Assembly (NCBI GenBank): GCA_964612735.1
Contig: CAZTEB010000009.1
Location: forward strand, 1 to 24,976
Length of the DNA stretch: 24,976 bases
Source: CAZTEB01 sp964612735
GTDB lineage: Bacteria > Patescibacteriota > Microgenomatia > UBA1400 > PJMF01
Direction of reading: 5' to 3'
A model generated the notes under the pieces. The model had not been told where the DNA came from. It did no database searches and saw only the letters and a program-made list of their open reading frames with translations. Shown here one piece after another: positions 22,688-24,976 of the stretch. Both the position numbers and the translations under genes were made by a program. The number at the start of each line of letters is the position of its first letter. Within the stretch, counting starts at the first letter, position 1.

Positions 22688-23275
22688 ATGGCCAAAAAAA
22701 AGACTGTCAGCATTGATATCAATCTCACTCCTAAAGATCCGTTTTACTCAACGTACCTCGGAAAGATCTTGAAGTGGGCACTCTCAGTAGGGCGCTACAT
22801 CGTGATTTTCACTGAGTTAGTAGTAATCATCAGCTTCGTAACTAGGTTCTCTTTAGACAGGCAGGTGACCGACCTCAATCAGGCTATAGAGAGAAAGAAA
22901 ACTATTATCGAGTCATACGGGGACTTAGAGCAAAACACTCGAGAAGCACAGGTCACCATTGATCATTATCAGCAGATAAAACAGCAAGTCACTATCTTAG
23001 ATGTCTTTCCCAACTTAACCGAAATCACCCCCAGAAGCGTCACCCTTGATAAACTGATTATCAGGCCAAGTGACGTAACCATGACTGGAACTACGCCCAC
23101 CCAGCAAGCGCTTAACACACTGATCACAAATATGCAGATCTCACCCGCTTTCTTCGATATCAACATTCAGAAAATTGCTCAGGATGAGGAAACGGGCGTC
23201 GGGTATCAATTCCAAATTGATGCCAAGACCAAGGAACAAACAACACAAAATCAAAACAGGGGCCCAGCCCAATAA
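22688..23275 (+). CDS. PilN-like type IV pilus assembly protein
   Basis: 195 aa from ATG 22688; an in-frame GTG at 22673 is less likely because MAKKK...SIDINLTP is a typical PilN start. The INLTP motif near the N-terminus (11-15) corresponds to the INLLP segment by which PilN binds PilM on the cytoplasmic side. A membrane helix lies at about 36-53, then a coiled coil (to about 95) and a ferredoxin-like periplasmic-type domain. A polar Gln/Asn tail ends the protein. It is followed by a pilO-like gene after 11 bases. PilM is not in the window, so it must be elsewhere or absent. Confidence 0.8.
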   Translation: MAKKKTVSIDINLTPKDPFYSTYLGKILKWALSVGRYIVIFTELVVIISFVTRFSLDRQVTDLNQAIERKKTIIESYGDLEQNTREAQVTIDHYQQIKQQVTILDVFPNLTEITPRSVTLDKLIIRPSDVTMTGTTPTQQALNTLITNMQISPAFFDINIQKIAQDEETGVGYQFQIDAKTKEQTTQNQNRGPAQ

Positions 23276-23286
23276 TAGGTACTAGT

Positions 23287-23973
23287 ATGGCACTGAATAT
23301 TAGACTTAAAAGCCGCAAGGAATTGCTCTCCACCTTGCAAGGCTTCTACACCAAGCCAGTAGCACGAGTATCTCTGGAGTTATTCCTGACCGTTGGCACT
23401 GTGCTATTCTTTGCGATCTTTGCCATCAGACCAACGCTATTGACTATGTCTGACTTGATAAAGGAAATAGAAGACAAGCGCAAGCTTGACGATCAAATGG
23501 CACAGAAGATTGCTGCTTTGACGACGGTTCAGAATACTATGCTTCGGTTACAAAACAGACTGTTTGTACTGGATCAAGCAATCCCTGATTCTCCCAACGT
23601 AATTGAATCACTCAAAATCATTGAAAAAGTAGCAAGCGAAAACAAGCTAGTGATCAACGACATCACTATCAGCGAAGTGCCGGATGAGCTACAAGCAACC
23701 GATCTAGACCGAGTATCTGCTACTCGATTAAACACTTCGATTAGCTTTGGGGTTACAGGTGACTACCTCACCATTCGTCAGTTCGTACAAGAATTACTCT
23801 CCGTGCGCAGATCCTTCGTGATAGACACCGTCTCATTTGGCAAAACAACTGAGCGAGGTCAAGAAACACTCAAAGCCACCATTACTTTGGCAGTGCCATA
23901 CTTTGCACCAGGCTCAAACGCAACCAGCGGCGCGCCTCGCCAAGCTCAATCAAGTACAGGAGTAGGATTATAG
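23287..23973 (+). CDS. PilO-like type IV pilus assembly protein
   Basis: 228 aa. Basic cytoplasmic start, one helix at about 29-48, a coiled coil (about 55-100) and a C-terminal alpha/beta domain with VIESLKIIEKVASENKL and FGVTGDYLTIRQFVQELLS, the usual PilO pattern. A short polar tail follows. PilN and PilO heterodimerise through their coiled coils to form the pilus alignment complex. It lies 11 bases after the pilN-like gene with only a weak AGG before the ATG, and one base before the next gene. Confidence 0.8.
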   Translation: MALNIRLKSRKELLSTLQGFYTKPVARVSLELFLTVGTVLFFAIFAIRPTLLTMSDLIKEIEDKRKLDDQMAQKIAALTTVQNTMLRLQNRLFVLDQAIPDSPNVIESLKIIEKVASENKLVINDITISEVPDELQATDLDRVSATRLNTSISFGVTGDYLTIRQFVQELLSVRRSFVIDTVSFGKTTERGQETLKATITLAVPYFAPGSNATSGAPRQAQSSTGVGL

Positions 23974-23974
23974 T

Positions 23975-24421
23975 ATGAGCACGTTTTCTGACCAACTCCA
24001 GCAACTTCGACGCAACCAGCAACTACTCTACGTCCTGCTATTTTCACTGGTGACCGTAGTAATTTGGGTAGGTGTAGGATTATTTTCATCACAGCGTAGC
24101 TCTAGAATTGATCCGTACTTACTCACTATTGCTCGCCCGCTGAACCCCAACATTAATGAAGAGATCATCACTGAGATCGAAGGCAAGCGTCACTACTCAC
24201 AGGCTGAGCTCAGTGAGTTTACTATCTTCAAGCTACTCAAAACCCAAGATGGCAAGCAGCAGCAGTTGGTAAATATCGAGACATCACTAGAGGATATCTT
24301 CGTTCCTCAGCAAGAAGCACTCTTAAATGAAGAGTCGCAAGCGACTGACTCAGCCTCACTGCCAGATAATGAGCCGCCCTCAGCAACTACTTCAGCTGTC
24401 ACAGAATCTACCACTGAATAG
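23975..24421 (+). CDS. Single-pass membrane protein of unknown function in pilNO operon
   Basis: 148 aa, not recognised. Short cytoplasmic start, one helix at about 17-37, then a polar outer part with RIDPYLLTIARPLNPNINEE and an acidic Ser/Thr/Glu-rich C-terminus (from about 110). Its position directly after pilO (one base after the TAG) is where pilP often lies, but it lacks a lipobox and a visible PilP domain. Translation is presumably coupled to pilO. A role in the pilus platform is inferred from position alone. Confidence 0.75.
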   Translation: MSTFSDQLQQLRRNQQLLYVLLFSLVTVVIWVGVGLFSSQRSSRIDPYLLTIARPLNPNINEEIITEIEGKRHYSQAELSEFTIFKLLKTQDGKQQQLVNIETSLEDIFVPQQEALLNEESQATDSASLPDNEPPSATTSAVTESTTE

Positions 24422-24424
24422 TAG

Positions 24425-24452
24425 TTGATCTATTTTGAGATGAAAATATAGA
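24425..24452 (+). promoter_or_regulatory. Possible promoter upstream of the FN3 gene
   Basis: TTGATC (24425-24430), a 16-bp spacer and TATAGA (24447-24452). Weak -10. If used, the leader would contain the 24510-24529 hairpin. Confidence 0.25.
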
Positions 24453-24509
24453 GTAGTACGCCTTTTTTTCGCGTTGCTATCTCCCCAAGTTTTCTCTAGA
24501 GTGAAGTCA

Positions 24510-24529
24510 AGGCGTTCTCAATGACGCCT
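24510..24529 (+). terminator. Hairpin with T-rich tail directly before the FN3 gene
   Basis: AGGCGT (24510-24515), an eight-base loop and ACGCCT (24524-24529) form a 6-bp stem followed by CTCTTTTG. It ends nine bases before the FN3 ATG, so it may terminate the pil operon, attenuate the next gene, or be a 5' UTR structure. The T-run is short, so terminator strength is uncertain. Confidence 0.45.
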
Positions 24530-24538
24530 CTCTTTTGT

Positions 24539-24976
24539 ATGCCTGAAGACAAAAAAAGCCCTACCAAAAAGACGCTGCTTCAAAAGCAGATCCCCACGAT
24601 CTTAGGACTACTGATTTTGGTCGTAGGTTTAGTTGTTGGCGTAGTATTCCTTGGTCAAGGCACGGGCGTGTTCTCACCACGAGCCACGCCAGAAACCACG
24701 CCGCGCAGCATTCGCCTCACCAACGTCACTGACTCAAGTTTTACCGTTTCCTTTGCTACCACTGAAGCTACCGCTGGCTTCGTGAAGTACGGCGCCGAAC
24801 CAGGAAAACTCAACTCTCAGTCGAGTGACGATCGAGATCAACTCTCAGGAACGGTGGAAGATTTTCTATTGCACCACGTCACTGTCCGAGGTCTGCAGCC
24901 CAATACTCAGTACTACTATGTCTTGGGAACCGGATCGGGAGCCACCTTTGACAGCGAAGGTGCGCCATTTGCCGTC
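24539..24976 (+). CDS. Membrane-anchored fibronectin type III domain protein (3' end cut by window)
   Basis: The frame is open from ATG 24539 to the window end (146 codons). A Lys-rich cytoplasmic start is followed by one hydrophobic helix (about 19-39) and an FN3-type domain (about 57-135): IRLTNVTDSSFTVSFAT, GFVKYG, HHVTVRGLQPNTQYYYVLGTG (broken here after QPNTQ). The domain resembles FN3-like N-terminal domains of purple acid phosphatases and of surface proteins. It should be displayed outside the cell, possibly an adhesin or pilus-associated protein given the pilNO neighbours; that is inference. No Shine-Dalgarno is visible. Confidence 0.85.
   Translation, partial: MPEDKKSPTKKTLLQKQIPTILGLLILVVGLVVGVVFLGQGTGVFSPRATPETTPRSIRLTNVTDSSFTVSFATTEATAGFVKYGAEPGKLNSQSSDDRDQLSGTVEDFLLHHVTVRGLQPNTQYYYVLGTGSGATFDSEGAPFAV

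Noticed and set aside
1..24976. tRNA, rRNA, tmRNA, CRISPR arrays, insertion sequences or phage genes
   Set aside because: None were recognisable by eye on either strand; a covariance-model search would be needed to exclude small RNAs.

Overview
The window looks like chromosomal DNA of a Candidate Phyla Radiation (Patescibacteria) bacterium. The evidence is indirect: dense housekeeping genes mixed with small membrane proteins of families typical of that group (DUF5667-like, DUF5657-like, LiaI-like), two PBP1A paralogues with long basic N-terminal tails, an FN3 protein next to pilN/pilO-like genes, and no tRNA, rRNA, insertion sequence or CRISPR array. TGA is a normal stop (for example at the ends of the second PBP1A gene and the CPBP gene), so code 25 (Absconditabacteria/Gracilibacteria) is unlikely. 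I cannot assign the lineage further.

Layout: genes form four alternating strand blocks. (1) Minus strand, 1-5766: a nucleotide kinase-like gene, a degenerate CPBP membrane protein, a DUF5667-like exported protein, then nrdA and nrdB (nrdB runs off the left edge). (2) Plus strand, 5888-12717: PBP1A, a membrane-anchored GH18-like glycosidase and a second PBP1A, forming a peptidoglycan cluster. (3) Minus strand, 12793-20767: rpsT, lepA, a PH-domain membrane protein, a two-helix membrane protein, a pseudo-phosphatase/beta-propeller membrane protein, smpB, a LiaI-like membrane protein, two tandem cytidylate kinases and a tail-anchored Lys-rich peptide. (4) Plus strand, 20891-24976: murJ, pilN-like, pilO-like, a third single-pass protein, and the start of an FN3 protein. 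Divergent promoter regions lie at 5767-5887 and 20768-20890; blocks 2 and 3 converge at 12718-12792. No stretch over 300 bases lacks a gene.

Three themes stand out. First, eight genes have a -10 hexamer 6-8 bases before the start codon and no Shine-Dalgarno, so transcription should start at or within about two bases of the ATG/GTG (leaderless mRNA). Genes with longer leaders mostly have a Shine-Dalgarno. Second, the NrdB protein has the class Ic metal-site signature (Glu as first ligand, Phe in place of the radical Tyr), which predicts a Mn/Fe tyrosyl-radical-free ribonucleotide reductase. Three cytidylate-kinase-like genes lie within 9 kb of it. Third, several membrane proteins carry cytoplasmic Lys/Arg/Ser-rich low-complexity tails, the largest being about 300 residues on the second PBP1A.

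Functionally, the window links deoxynucleotide supply (NrdAB, Cmk), cell-wall building (MurJ flips lipid II, the PBP1As polymerise and cross-link it, the GH18 enzyme may remodel it), translation quality control (SmpB, LepA, S20) and a type IV pilus-like assembly platform.
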